NCBI GenBank assembly: GCA_041627895.1
Contig: JBFKQC010000003.1
Coordinates: forward strand, 62,001-126,000
Direction: 5' to 3'
Source: JBFKQC01 sp041627895
GTDB lineage: Bacteria > Pseudomonadota > Alphaproteobacteria > Rhodobacterales > Rhodobacteraceae
Length of the DNA stretch: 64,000 bases
The position numbers and the translations under genes are program-made. Below are positions 33,126 to 41,399 of the stretch, in pieces. Under the pieces are notes generated by a model. That model saw only the letters and a list, made by a program, of their open reading frames with translations, was not told the origin of the DNA and made no database searches. Numbering within the stretch: the first letter of the stretch is position 1; the number at the start of each line of letters is the position of its first letter.

Positions 33126-33151
33126 CGACCGACCCGCAATCAAGTCGGTCG
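33126..33151. terminator. 8-bp perfect stem between convergent cupin and GMC genes
   Basis: CGACCGAC and GTCGGTCG flank a 10-base loop. Its place between two converging genes suits a shared bidirectional terminator, though there is no T-run. Confidence 0.42.
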
Positions 33152-33191
33152 CGCCGACGCCACCCGGCCGTCCCGTCCGGAACTGCGTGGC

Positions 33192-34994
33192 CTACGGCGC
33201 GGCGCCCAGATCCTCCAGCAGGGTGTCCGCGGCCTTCTCGGCGATCATGTAGACCGAACTCACCAGGAAATAGCCCGGTATCCGGGGAAAGACCGAGGCG
33301 TCGACGACACGCAGCCCGGCGAGCCCGTGCACCCGGAACCGGCTGTCGACCACGCCGCCCATCCGGCGCGGCTTCATCGCGCAGGTGCCGCAGGCATGAT
33401 GGCCCCAGGCAGTGTCCTTCACGAACTGGCGCAGCGCCTCGTCCGAGGACAGGCTGCGCCCCGGCTCGGCCTCGCGGCGGACCTGCGCGCCCATCGCGTC
33501 GGAAACCTTGCGGGCAAAGCGCACCCCGGCCACCACCGCGTCCAGATCGGCCTGCCAGTCGCCGTCGCCCTCGTCGAAATACCGGAACCGGATATCCAGC
33601 GGCGCCCCCGATGCGGCGCCGGTCAGCCGGACCGAGCCGGCGGAGTTCCTGGTATAGGCCTTCAGGATCGCCCAGGTCAGGTAGTTCGGCGTACGGATAC
33701 GGTCGGCATAGCCCCTGTAGTAGCCGCGGAAATCCACCAGCAGCGAGAACAGGAACAGGTCCGGCACCGCAAGGTCCGGCCGCGATTTCAGCTCGACCGC
33801 GAAGATCACGCCGTTGCTCTTGTAGGTCCCGAGGCGGAAGTGCTTCCAGCGCCTGTACATCTTGTCGCGGGTCGAATACTCGACACCCCGGAGCGCGCGC
33901 CAGGGCTCGACCATCTCGTTGACGACGCCGACCTCGTAACGGTCCTGCAGGTTCCGGCCCACGCCGGGCAGGTCCAGCACCGTCTCGATCCCGTGCCCGG
34001 CCAGGTGCCCGGCTTCGCCGATCCCGGAAAGCATCAAAAGCTGCGGCGTACGGAAGGCGCCGCCGCAAAGCACGATCTCGGCCGCCGCGGCGCGGCGCTC
34101 GACGCCGTCCTTTTCATACCGCACGGCCTCGGCGCGGCCGTCGCGCACGTCGACCTTCCGCACCGTGGCGCCAAGTTCCAGCACGATGCGCCCGGCGGAT
34201 GCGTGGATCGCCTCGAGCAACCGCTCGCGCGCGCCGTGCCGGGCGTGACGGCGGGTCGAGAGCGGCGGGATACGCACGCCCGACGAATGCGGGTTCCAGA
34301 CCCGCCGCGCGTTCGGGTCGACCTCGGTGACGTCGAAGTCGAGCGTGTTTCCCGTATAGGCATCCGCCGCCGCACCCATCGAGCGCAGGATATCGCCGCG
34401 CAGCAGCCGGTCGCGCAAGACGCGCAGCGGCATCGCCAATTCGGTCTGCATCCAGCCCCACCAGCCGTGCCCTGTCGGGTTCCAGCCGGTCAGCCAGTAG
34501 AGCCAGCGCCAGAGGAACAGCCGGTGCCGGCAGCGCTCGATCCGCTCCCAGTAGGCCTGCATCCGGCTGGCTTTCCACGACGGGTCGCCGGTGACCTCGG
34601 CGATGTGGTTCCAGTCGCGGTCGTTCGGCTTGACAACGATCATCGCGTGGTGCGATGCGCAGCCGCCGAGACCCTTGACCCGGGGGTACAGCACGCCCTT
34701 TTGCTTTTCGTCGTATTTCCAGTCCCGCCGCTCGCGTTCGGGGTCGGAGTAATGGTGCACGTAGATCTCGTCGGTCATGCCCGGGTTTTCTGAGGCGAAG
34801 GCGTGGAAGGCGGGCACGGTGTAGTCGGGCGCAAGCGGCCGCCCGGTTCCGGGGTCAGCCCTTGGATCCATCGGGTCCTGCCCGGCCTCGAGCACCAGCA
34901 CGCGCTTGCCCGCCTCGCCCAGCCGTGCGGCCAGCACGGCGCCGGCCGCCCCGGCGCCGACGACGATCACGTCGTAATGCGGGTCGGCTGCCAT
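33192..34994 (-). CDS. GMC-family FAD oxidoreductase
   Basis: A 600-residue flavoprotein of the glucose-methanol-choline family. The FAD motif is VIVVGAGAAGAVLAARL (residues 9-25), the second signature YPRVKGLGGCASHHAM lies near residue 110, and the C-terminal part has GHHACGTCAMKPR with the catalytic His near residue 540. The partner position that is usually His or Asn, in the segment before MIAEKAAD, here reads PRIPGYFLVSSVYM. There is no signal peptide or Tat motif, so it should be cytosolic although its operon partners are periplasmic cytochromes. It is last in the operon, 10 bases after the 975-residue cytochrome. Substrate is unknown; alcohol or sterol-type donors are only guesses. Confidence 0.88.
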   Translation of the reverse strand: MAADPHYDVIVVGAGAAGAVLAARLGEAGKRVLVLEAGQDPMDPRADPGTGRPLAPDYTVPAFHAFASENPGMTDEIYVHHYSDPERERRDWKYDEKQKGVLYPRVKGLGGCASHHAMIVVKPNDRDWNHIAEVTGDPSWKASRMQAYWERIERCRHRLFLWRWLYWLTGWNPTGHGWWGWMQTELAMPLRVLRDRLLRGDILRSMGAAADAYTGNTLDFDVTEVDPNARRVWNPHSSGVRIPPLSTRRHARHGARERLLEAIHASAGRIVLELGATVRKVDVRDGRAEAVRYEKDGVERRAAAAEIVLCGGAFRTPQLLMLSGIGEAGHLAGHGIETVLDLPGVGRNLQDRYEVGVVNEMVEPWRALRGVEYSTRDKMYRRWKHFRLGTYKSNGVIFAVELKSRPDLAVPDLFLFSLLVDFRGYYRGYADRIRTPNYLTWAILKAYTRNSAGSVRLTGAASGAPLDIRFRYFDEGDGDWQADLDAVVAGVRFARKVSDAMGAQVRREAEPGRSLSSDEALRQFVKDTAWGHHACGTCAMKPRRMGGVVDSRFRVHGLAGLRVVDASVFPRIPGYFLVSSVYMIAEKAADTLLEDLGAAP

Positions 34995-35004
34995 CGGCCC
35001 GGCC

Positions 35005-37932
35005 TCAGAGCCGCTTGAGGAAGGCAATGAGGGCTTCGCGATCCGCCTCGTTCAGGTCGGCACCGAAGGTATGGCCCTTGTTGACCACGTAGTCGGGGCA
35101 TTTCGACAGGCCCACGAGAGCGTCGATCATCTTGTTCTCGGCGATCACCTCGGCGGCCTCGGCCTGCACCTGCGGGTCGGCCAGATCGTCGGCCGAACAG
35201 CGCCCGCCGAGCCCCTTGACCGTGCGCAACAGCGTCGGCCCGGCCTTGGCAAGCTGCCAGCCATGCGCCCAGAGCGAGATATCCTCGTCGTTGTCGGGCA
35301 GAAGCTTGGTGTTGAGCAGCGCGTTGATCGGGAAGTCCCGGGGAAACGGCCCCAATTCGATCCCGCCCTTATCGGTCACGGCCCAGGGCGCGAGGCGGTG
35401 CAGAAGCCCCTTCCAGCGCTTGACGACAGGCGGTGCGAAACCCGGCGGCACGATCAGGCAGGCGGGCGCAGAGGTGCGGTAGATGTAGCCCGGCACCGGG
35501 GCGTCAGTCAGCATATCCTTCAGCCGCGTCTCGGGCGAAAGCATCTGGCGGATCGAGCGTTCGAAGTTCGCCACGCGGTTCGCGGTGCAGGGCAGGTAGG
35601 GATTGTTCGGGTCGGCCGCCGGACAGGTGGCGTCGGCAGGATAGTCGTAGCCCTGTTCGTAGTTCGCCGAATAGCTGTAGTTCGCGGCATCGCTCTCGTC
35701 GGTCTCGCCATAGGCATCGCCGCCCGCCCCGTCCGTCGCGACCGCATCGGTCGCTGCGCCGGTCGTGTCCTCGCCATAGGCGGGCGCCTCGTCGTCGGCC
35801 TCGGACGGCGCCTCATAGGCGACCTTGCCGTAATATTCCGGCGAATAGTAATGCCGCTCGTAGCCCACGGCGTTGTTCAGCATGTAAGGCGCGCTGGTCC
35901 AGAGACTGACCAGCGAGGCGGGCCTCAGATAGCCGCGCCCGTTGCCCAGCGCCTGAAAGCTCGACGTGCCGCCAGAGACCGGGTGCTCCACCGTCACCGG
36001 CCCGGCCGGCGGCAGCGACTTGTAGGTCGACGAAGTGAAGTTGTCCCAGATATCGCCCGCCAGCCCGTTCGTCGCCGTCGGCGAACAGGCGTTCACGCCC
36101 AGCAGGTCCATCGGCACGCGACGTTCGGTCGACAGGTAGTTGCCGTTCAGGAAATCCGGCTCCTTCACCATCTGGACCATCTGTGACTTGAAGTTGTCGG
36201 ACTGCGCCCAGTCCCAGTAGCGGTCCCAGCATTCGCGGTAACGTGGGCCGGCGCCGCCGCCTTCGCAGAACCCGGCATCGACGCCGAAGGCGGGGTCGGG
36301 GTCGGGCTGGTGGTCGCGGTCAGAGTGGCAGGCGGCGCAGTTCTCGGCGAAGACCTCCATGCCGCGCTCGACCTTGTCCGCGGGATCGGCGTCAAGGATC
36401 GCCTCGCCGCCCGGCGCCATGGCCAGCTTGTCGGCGCGCGCCGTGACGAGGAAGAAGATCGCCATGTCGACCGATTGCTGCTCGGTCGCCTGCCAGTAGA
36501 CCGAATTCGCCTGTGCGTCGGCGATCTTGATCGGCGAGATTTTCCGCCCGCCGATGAACGGGCGGAAGTGCAAGAGCCACTCTTCGCTGAAAAGCCCGAT
36601 ATTCAGATAGACCCGGTTCAGCGCGCCCAGCGTGCCGACGCTGTCGGCGCCGTCCTTCAGGACCCGCATCGAGGCCACGTCGCCGGTGTTCGGGTCGTAA
36701 AGCGCGGCCAGCGCCTCGGTCGCGGGGAAGTCCTGGAATTGCTTGTTGTCGCGCTCGCCGGCTTCCAGCCGCTCTATCGCCGTTCGCGCGGACTGCAACA
36801 GCCGCCCGCGGGTCTCGTAGACCGCGTTCATCGTGCGCGGGTTGTTCATGTAGTCGGTCGAGACCAGCGAGGTGTCGAGCGTCCCCATCGGGTTGGTGTG
36901 GAAGAGCTGGAACAGAAGGTTGCCTTCGTTGGGCGCGGGCACGCCCTCTTCGGCGCGCGGCCGGGTGTTCCAGACGAAGATGCGGTCGACCCAGTAATAC
37001 TGTGCGCCCGGGTTCGATGTGAGGTTTGCGTATTCCGGCGCCTCCACGTTCGCCGGCGGGTTCAGCGGGTTTGGCCCGACATGGCAAAAGGCGCAGGACA
37101 TGCCGACGCGGTAGGGCCTTACCAGGTCGGAGTCGTTGTAGTAGTCGGGGTCCTCGTAATACGCGACCGGGTCCCAGTCCTTCGCCGCCTGCGCATCGAA
37201 ATCCGGGTTCGGGAAGATGCGCAGACCGATGACGCCCGAAGGCTCGCCATAGTAGCTACCGATGGCGACGGTATCGCCGCGCGCGCCGACCTTGGCACCG
37301 GGATAGTCGGCCTCGGCCGCAAACGGATCGTTGGTGAACTCGCCGGGCCCGCAATCTTTCACGCGCGTATCGAGCCAGAGACCGAACCGGGTTTCGTCGG
37401 GGCCGGTGGCCTGATCGAAGCAGGGCTCGTTGATCAGACCGAGATAGCGAAAGCGGTTGTAGCGGCCGTAACCCATGCTCGGATGGCTCGAAAGCGTCTT
37501 CAGCAGGTCGAAGGATCCGATGGTGTTCAGCGCGGCGAAATCCCAGAACCTGTCGTTTCCGCCGGTCCAGACCAGCCACATGTTCTGGCCACGGATCGCG
37601 GCCAGCCGGGTCCCCTCATAGTCCGGATCCTCGGGCTTCAAGGCATTCGCGATCTCGATGATCTGTTCCGGATAGGGTTCGCCCGGGGCGGGCTTCCTAA
37701 GCAGCCCCTGATCCATTTCGACGAAATACTCGTCGCCCGCGCCCGGCAGGTCGGCGACCGTGAGCCCGGCCGCTTTGGCCTCGTCATCGACGTTGCCGAA
37801 CATGTCCTCGTCGGCGTTGATCAGCCCGCGGATCACGAAAAACCCGATCACCGCCACAACCGCCGTCAGGCCGACGCCGACGATCAGCACCCACTTGATG
37901 AACCGCCCGAGGAAACGAATGAAACCCGACAT
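35005..37932 (-). CDS. Large membrane-anchored di-haem c-type cytochrome (975 aa)
   Basis: A protein with one N-terminal anchor (WVLIVGVGLTAVVAVIGFFV, about residues 14-33) and a large periplasmic part. Two haem-c sites are visible: C280-AF-C283-H284 and C532-AA-C535-H536. It is about twice the size of its two operon relatives, with an extra region of about 160 residues before the first haem and an acidic, Tyr/Ala/Gly-rich low-complexity segment (about residues 700-785) with sequence such as YGEDTTGAATDAVATDG. Its end, TFGADLNEADREALIAFLKR, matches the family ending of the other two. The nearest known families are RoxA-like and MauG-like di-haem proteins. Function unknown: electron acceptor for a dehydrogenase, or a peroxidase/oxygenase. 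Confidence 0.82.
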   Translation of the reverse strand: MSGFIRFLGRFIKWVLIVGVGLTAVVAVIGFFVIRGLINADEDMFGNVDDEAKAAGLTVADLPGAGDEYFVEMDQGLLRKPAPGEPYPEQIIEIANALKPEDPDYEGTRLAAIRGQNMWLVWTGGNDRFWDFAALNTIGSFDLLKTLSSHPSMGYGRYNRFRYLGLINEPCFDQATGPDETRFGLWLDTRVKDCGPGEFTNDPFAAEADYPGAKVGARGDTVAIGSYYGEPSGVIGLRIFPNPDFDAQAAKDWDPVAYYEDPDYYNDSDLVRPYRVGMSCAFCHVGPNPLNPPANVEAPEYANLTSNPGAQYYWVDRIFVWNTRPRAEEGVPAPNEGNLLFQLFHTNPMGTLDTSLVSTDYMNNPRTMNAVYETRGRLLQSARTAIERLEAGERDNKQFQDFPATEALAALYDPNTGDVASMRVLKDGADSVGTLGALNRVYLNIGLFSEEWLLHFRPFIGGRKISPIKIADAQANSVYWQATEQQSVDMAIFFLVTARADKLAMAPGGEAILDADPADKVERGMEVFAENCAACHSDRDHQPDPDPAFGVDAGFCEGGGAGPRYRECWDRYWDWAQSDNFKSQMVQMVKEPDFLNGNYLSTERRVPMDLLGVNACSPTATNGLAGDIWDNFTSSTYKSLPPAGPVTVEHPVSGGTSSFQALGNGRGYLRPASLVSLWTSAPYMLNNAVGYERHYYSPEYYGKVAYEAPSEADDEAPAYGEDTTGAATDAVATDGAGGDAYGETDESDAANYSYSANYEQGYDYPADATCPAADPNNPYLPCTANRVANFERSIRQMLSPETRLKDMLTDAPVPGYIYRTSAPACLIVPPGFAPPVVKRWKGLLHRLAPWAVTDKGGIELGPFPRDFPINALLNTKLLPDNDEDISLWAHGWQLAKAGPTLLRTVKGLGGRCSADDLADPQVQAEAAEVIAENKMIDALVGLSKCPDYVVNKGHTFGADLNEADREALIAFLKRL

Positions 37933-37944
37933 GAGAGCCTCCGG

Positions 37945-39420
37945 TCAAAGCGTCTTGAGATAGGCGATGAGCGCCTCTTTGTCGGCCGGGGCAAGGTCGG
38001 TGCCCCAAAGGTGGCCGCTGTTGGAATTGCCATCGACCTTCGTGTCGTAGCGTTCGGCGTGGCGCCAGGGATCGCCGTCCTCGGTGCTGACAAAGCCGCC
38101 GTTTTCGGGATCGACTAGGTCAGAGCCGCGCCAGAACGCCTTGGGCCGCTGATCCGGCGGCGTCAGCAGCGCGCGCAGGTTCGGCACGCTGCCGTTGTGC
38201 AAATACGGCGCGCGCAGCCACAGCCCGGTCAGTTCGTTGGCGAGATAGCCGTTGGTCTTCTGGAAGTACTCGAAGCCCCACTCGTATTCTGTCTGGTACC
38301 TCGAATAGCGGTCCCGCGCCTCGCGGGTCCACATGTCCAGCCGGTGCCGGTCGGTGCGGACCTCGGCGATCGGGATCGGCGTGCGGAACCGCCCGCCGCC
38401 CGGGTCGTGGCATTCGGCACAGTCGCGGGCATAGATTTCCGCGCCCCGCGCCACCGAGGCGGCGGACACGTAATAGGGATCGCCGGGTAAACGGGCGGGC
38501 GAGAACGGCGAGGGCGGCGGGCCGGCGACATTGATGAAATCCTCGACCGTCGCCAGCATGTCCTCGGCGGCGGGGAAGGATTTATAGGTCATCCCGTCGC
38601 CGATGGCCCCGGCGACCACCGTCTCGTGCACATCCGTCAGCAGCCCGTCCCAGTGCACGGCAAAGCGCCGCTGCGTGGTCGGCGCGGCGACCCGAAGCTC
38701 CCAAAGCGGCATCATGTCGGAATTGCCGATCGTGCCGTCGTCGCCCAGTTCGAGAATGCCGAACTTCACCGGGTTGAACGGGTCGATCCGGCCGATACCC
38801 CAGCCGGGCCGCTCGTCCATCCAGGCGAAATCACCGGCTCGGGATTGCAGCGCCTTGCGCGTCGCCGGGATCAGCACGAAGCGGTAAAGCGCGCGTTCCC
38901 AAAGCGGCATGTCGTAGCGCGCGGTGATCTCGGGCATCAGGACCGAGGCGGTAAAGCGCCCGTCCTGCCCCGCCGCCGTCAGAAAGCGCAGGAAGCCCTG
39001 CACGTTGACGCGCGTGCCCGCGCCCGCGGTGACGATCTGCTCGGGCTGTTCGGGATACAGCCGATAGGTGCCCTGATGGCAGAACGCGCAATTCGGCGCG
39101 ACGCGCGGGATCACGCCAAGCGTCTTTTGCGAGAACCCGATGGGCAGCGGCTCGCCCGCCTTCCAGGCGACGCCGATGGCCGAGAACCCGCGCCCGTCGC
39201 CGGGCAGCAGGTCGGAGAACACCGCAGGCAGCACCCGCCAGATCCAATAGGGCAAGCCCTGTGCCGTCTCGTTGCCGATAGAGCCGTGGTTGAACGACCA
39301 GACCGGATCGTTCGAGGCCCGTTGCGGCACCTCGCGCAGAAGAAGCAGCCAGGCGCCGACGCCGAGCGCCACCAGAAGGATCAGGAACCAGAGGAGATAA
39401 CGCCAGAAACGAAGGGTCAT
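37945..39420 (-). CDS. Membrane-anchored di-haem c-type cytochrome (491 aa)
   Basis: The N-terminal anchor WRYLLWFLILLVALGVGAWL is followed by a periplasmic domain with haem sites C111-AF-C114-H115 and C334-AE-C337-H338. PYLHNGSVPNLRALLTPPDQ, then FWRGSDLVDP and the end GTDLAPADKEALIAYLKTL are shared with the 504-residue protein upstream, so the two are paralogues. WSFNHGSIGNETAQGLPYWI near the N-terminus is also shared. The start at 39420 lies inside the end of the small membrane-protein gene (4-base overlap); the next cytochrome begins 12 bases downstream. The family resembles RoxA-type di-haem proteins. Confidence 0.85.
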   Translation of the reverse strand: MTLRFWRYLLWFLILLVALGVGAWLLLLREVPQRASNDPVWSFNHGSIGNETAQGLPYWIWRVLPAVFSDLLPGDGRGFSAIGVAWKAGEPLPIGFSQKTLGVIPRVAPNCAFCHQGTYRLYPEQPEQIVTAGAGTRVNVQGFLRFLTAAGQDGRFTASVLMPEITARYDMPLWERALYRFVLIPATRKALQSRAGDFAWMDERPGWGIGRIDPFNPVKFGILELGDDGTIGNSDMMPLWELRVAAPTTQRRFAVHWDGLLTDVHETVVAGAIGDGMTYKSFPAAEDMLATVEDFINVAGPPPSPFSPARLPGDPYYVSAASVARGAEIYARDCAECHDPGGGRFRTPIPIAEVRTDRHRLDMWTREARDRYSRYQTEYEWGFEYFQKTNGYLANELTGLWLRAPYLHNGSVPNLRALLTPPDQRPKAFWRGSDLVDPENGGFVSTEDGDPWRHAERYDTKVDGNSNSGHLWGTDLAPADKEALIAYLKTL

Positions 39421-39851
39421 TGGGCGGCCCGTCCCGTTGCGATGGCCTGTTCCAGGCGGACGATGCGGATCATGCAGACGAGCCAGGCGATGGCGATCCC
39501 CGCGTCGATCAGCGCGATGGTCAGAAAGCCGGGCGCCGCGCCAAAGGCCACGACGTTGACGATGAAATAGGTAGCGCCGAAGGTCCGCGACGGGAAAATC
39601 GACAGCCACGCCATCGCCCGGTAGCGGTCGATGTCGACCGTCATCGGCACATAGAAGCAGGTGATGATGAACAGCAGCATCGCCCCCACGCGCGCCCAGA
39701 TCAGCGGCGGGTGCGGGATATTCAGCAGATCGAGCGACCAGGCCGGCGCGAAGAAGAACGGAAACGCCACCAGCAGATTCAGCACGATGCCGATCCAGGT
39801 GACGACGGCGTGCCGGAATTTCCACCGGCTGAGGGAATGCGTGGCGCTCAT
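39417..39851 (-). CDS. Small four-helix membrane protein in the cytochrome operon
   Basis: A 144-residue protein with four likely membrane helices (HAVVTWIGIVLNLLVAFPFF, VGAMLLFIITCFYVPMTV, TFGATYFIVNVVAFGAAPGF and IALIDAGIAIAWLVCMIRI). There is no haem motif and no conserved charged pair in the helices that would indicate a channel. It overlaps both flanking cytochrome genes by 4 bases, so its stoichiometric expression with them is likely. It could be a quinone-interacting anchor or assembly subunit. No family is recognised. Confidence 0.78.
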   Translation of the reverse strand: MSATHSLSRWKFRHAVVTWIGIVLNLLVAFPFFFAPAWSLDLLNIPHPPLIWARVGAMLLFIITCFYVPMTVDIDRYRAMAWLSIFPSRTFGATYFIVNVVAFGAAPGFLTIALIDAGIAIAWLVCMIRIVRLEQAIATGRAAQ

Positions 39852-41362
39852 AGGGTTTTCATGAATTCGACGATGGCGTCCTTGTCGGCCGCCGGAAGGT
39901 CGGTTCCGTATTCGGGGCCTTCATGGCCGGTGTTCCTGTTGCCGAGGACCGAGGTGTCAAAGCGGAACTTGCCGCCCGACGCCTCGTCGCTGCGGTATCC
40001 GACGCGGGCGAGGTCCAGCTCGTTCGAGCCGCGGAACCAGACCGCCGGGCGGCTCGCGGCAGGTTCCATCAGGTCGCGCAGCGTCGGGACCGAGCCGTTG
40101 TGCAGGTAGGGCGAGCGCGCCCAAATACCGTCCAGCGGGTGGTTGGCATAGCCGCCGGTCTTCTTGAAATGCCTGAACTGCACCGGATAGCCCGCGTAAA
40201 GCGTGTTCTGCGCGGCAGCGAAGCCCTGGGTATAGCTGGCCCAGCGGCCCGGATCGGTGCCGATTTCGTCCAGCGGCACGACCTGCCCCAGATAGGGGTA
40301 CTTGCCGGTGTTGTAGTCGTAGCCTTCGGCAGTCTTGTAGCCATGGCAATCGGCGCAAAATCTGTAAAACAGCGCGCTGCCCCGCTCGGCGAGCGCGGTG
40401 TCGACCTCGCCGGGGAACTCTGGCGCCTTCAGCTTGTCGATCCAGGCGCGGACCCTCGCCAGCGAGGCGTGGTCGACCGAAGGCGGCGAAACCCCGGCAC
40501 CCAGCGCGGCGGACAGGTTCCGCTCTGCCACGGAATTGTTGTTGCCGTCCCAGTGCAGGTTCATGCCGGCCCGCGGTGCCTGCATCCAGATCGAGGGATA
40601 ATCCGAGGCGCCGTTCAGCGCCACGTCGCTGATCGCGTCAGGGCTCATGTCGAAATTGAACTGCAGGACCTTGTAGCTGTTGAACGTGTCGACGCGGCCG
40701 GGGCCGTAGGGTTCCTGCCGCTTCACGAAGGCCAGGTCGTCGGAAAGCGCCAGCAATGCCGCCTTGATGCGGGGGAAGACCACCCAGCGGTAAAGCCGGC
40801 GCTCAAGAAAATTTAGGTGTGCAGGCACCTCGTCGCTGTTGATCGCCGCGATCAGCTTGTCGGCGGTGAAGCCCGGATCGCGGCCGACGTCGATGAAGAA
40901 GTCGATCAGTTCGTACAGCAAGAGATCGTTCGAGGCACCGCCGTAGATATAGTGCACCTCGTCGTCGCCCGGCAGCCTGTAGGTGCCGACATGGCAGACC
41001 GAGCAGTTCAGCCAGGCACGCTCGACCCCGGTGACAATCCGGCGCGAGAACCCGATCGGCAGGGGCTGGTCCGGCTCGGTGTGCATCCCGAATGCGCCCC
41101 AGCCCTTGTCGCCCATCCGGTCCTTGTACAGCACCGGCAGGGCGTGCAGCACCGGCGTCGGCAGCCCGGTCACCCCCTCGGACCCGATCGAGCCGTACTT
41201 GAAGTGCTGTTCCGGGTTCTCGTAGGCGATCACGTATTCCGAGCGGATCACGAAATACCAGATCAGGACGGCAAGGATCACCAGGTAGATCAGCCAGCGG
41301 ATGCGCCGTTGTCGTCGTTGCGCCACCTCGGTGGGGGACAGTCTGTCGTAATCGATGGCCAT
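39848..41362 (-). CDS. Membrane-anchored di-haem c-type cytochrome (504 aa)
   Basis: A charged cytosolic tail (AQRRQRRIRW) and one anchor (LIYLVILAVLIWYFVI, about residues 24-39) precede a periplasmic domain with haem sites C120-SV-C123-H124 and C336-AD-C339-H340. The YLHNGSVPTLRDLMEPAASR segment and the end GTDLPAADKDAIVEFMKTL match its 491-residue paralogue. Trp- and Tyr-rich stretches between the haems (NLHWDGNNNSV) are of the kind seen in MauG/RoxA proteins. It is the first cytochrome of the operon, 37 bases after the flavin oxidoreductase gene, and overlaps the small membrane protein by 4 bases. Confidence 0.86.
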   Translation of the reverse strand: MAIDYDRLSPTEVAQRRQRRIRWLIYLVILAVLIWYFVIRSEYVIAYENPEQHFKYGSIGSEGVTGLPTPVLHALPVLYKDRMGDKGWGAFGMHTEPDQPLPIGFSRRIVTGVERAWLNCSVCHVGTYRLPGDDEVHYIYGGASNDLLLYELIDFFIDVGRDPGFTADKLIAAINSDEVPAHLNFLERRLYRWVVFPRIKAALLALSDDLAFVKRQEPYGPGRVDTFNSYKVLQFNFDMSPDAISDVALNGASDYPSIWMQAPRAGMNLHWDGNNNSVAERNLSAALGAGVSPPSVDHASLARVRAWIDKLKAPEFPGEVDTALAERGSALFYRFCADCHGYKTAEGYDYNTGKYPYLGQVVPLDEIGTDPGRWASYTQGFAAAQNTLYAGYPVQFRHFKKTGGYANHPLDGIWARSPYLHNGSVPTLRDLMEPAASRPAVWFRGSNELDLARVGYRSDEASGGKFRFDTSVLGNRNTGHEGPEYGTDLPAADKDAIVEFMKTL

Positions 41363-41399
41363 TCAATTCTCCCGTTGAAATGCTCGAAACCAAGCCGGG

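Noticed and set aside
36310..38118. 602-codon plus-strand frame opposite the cytochromes
   Set aside because: Shadow of the real minus-strand genes; it crosses a gene boundary and shows only low-complexity sequence.
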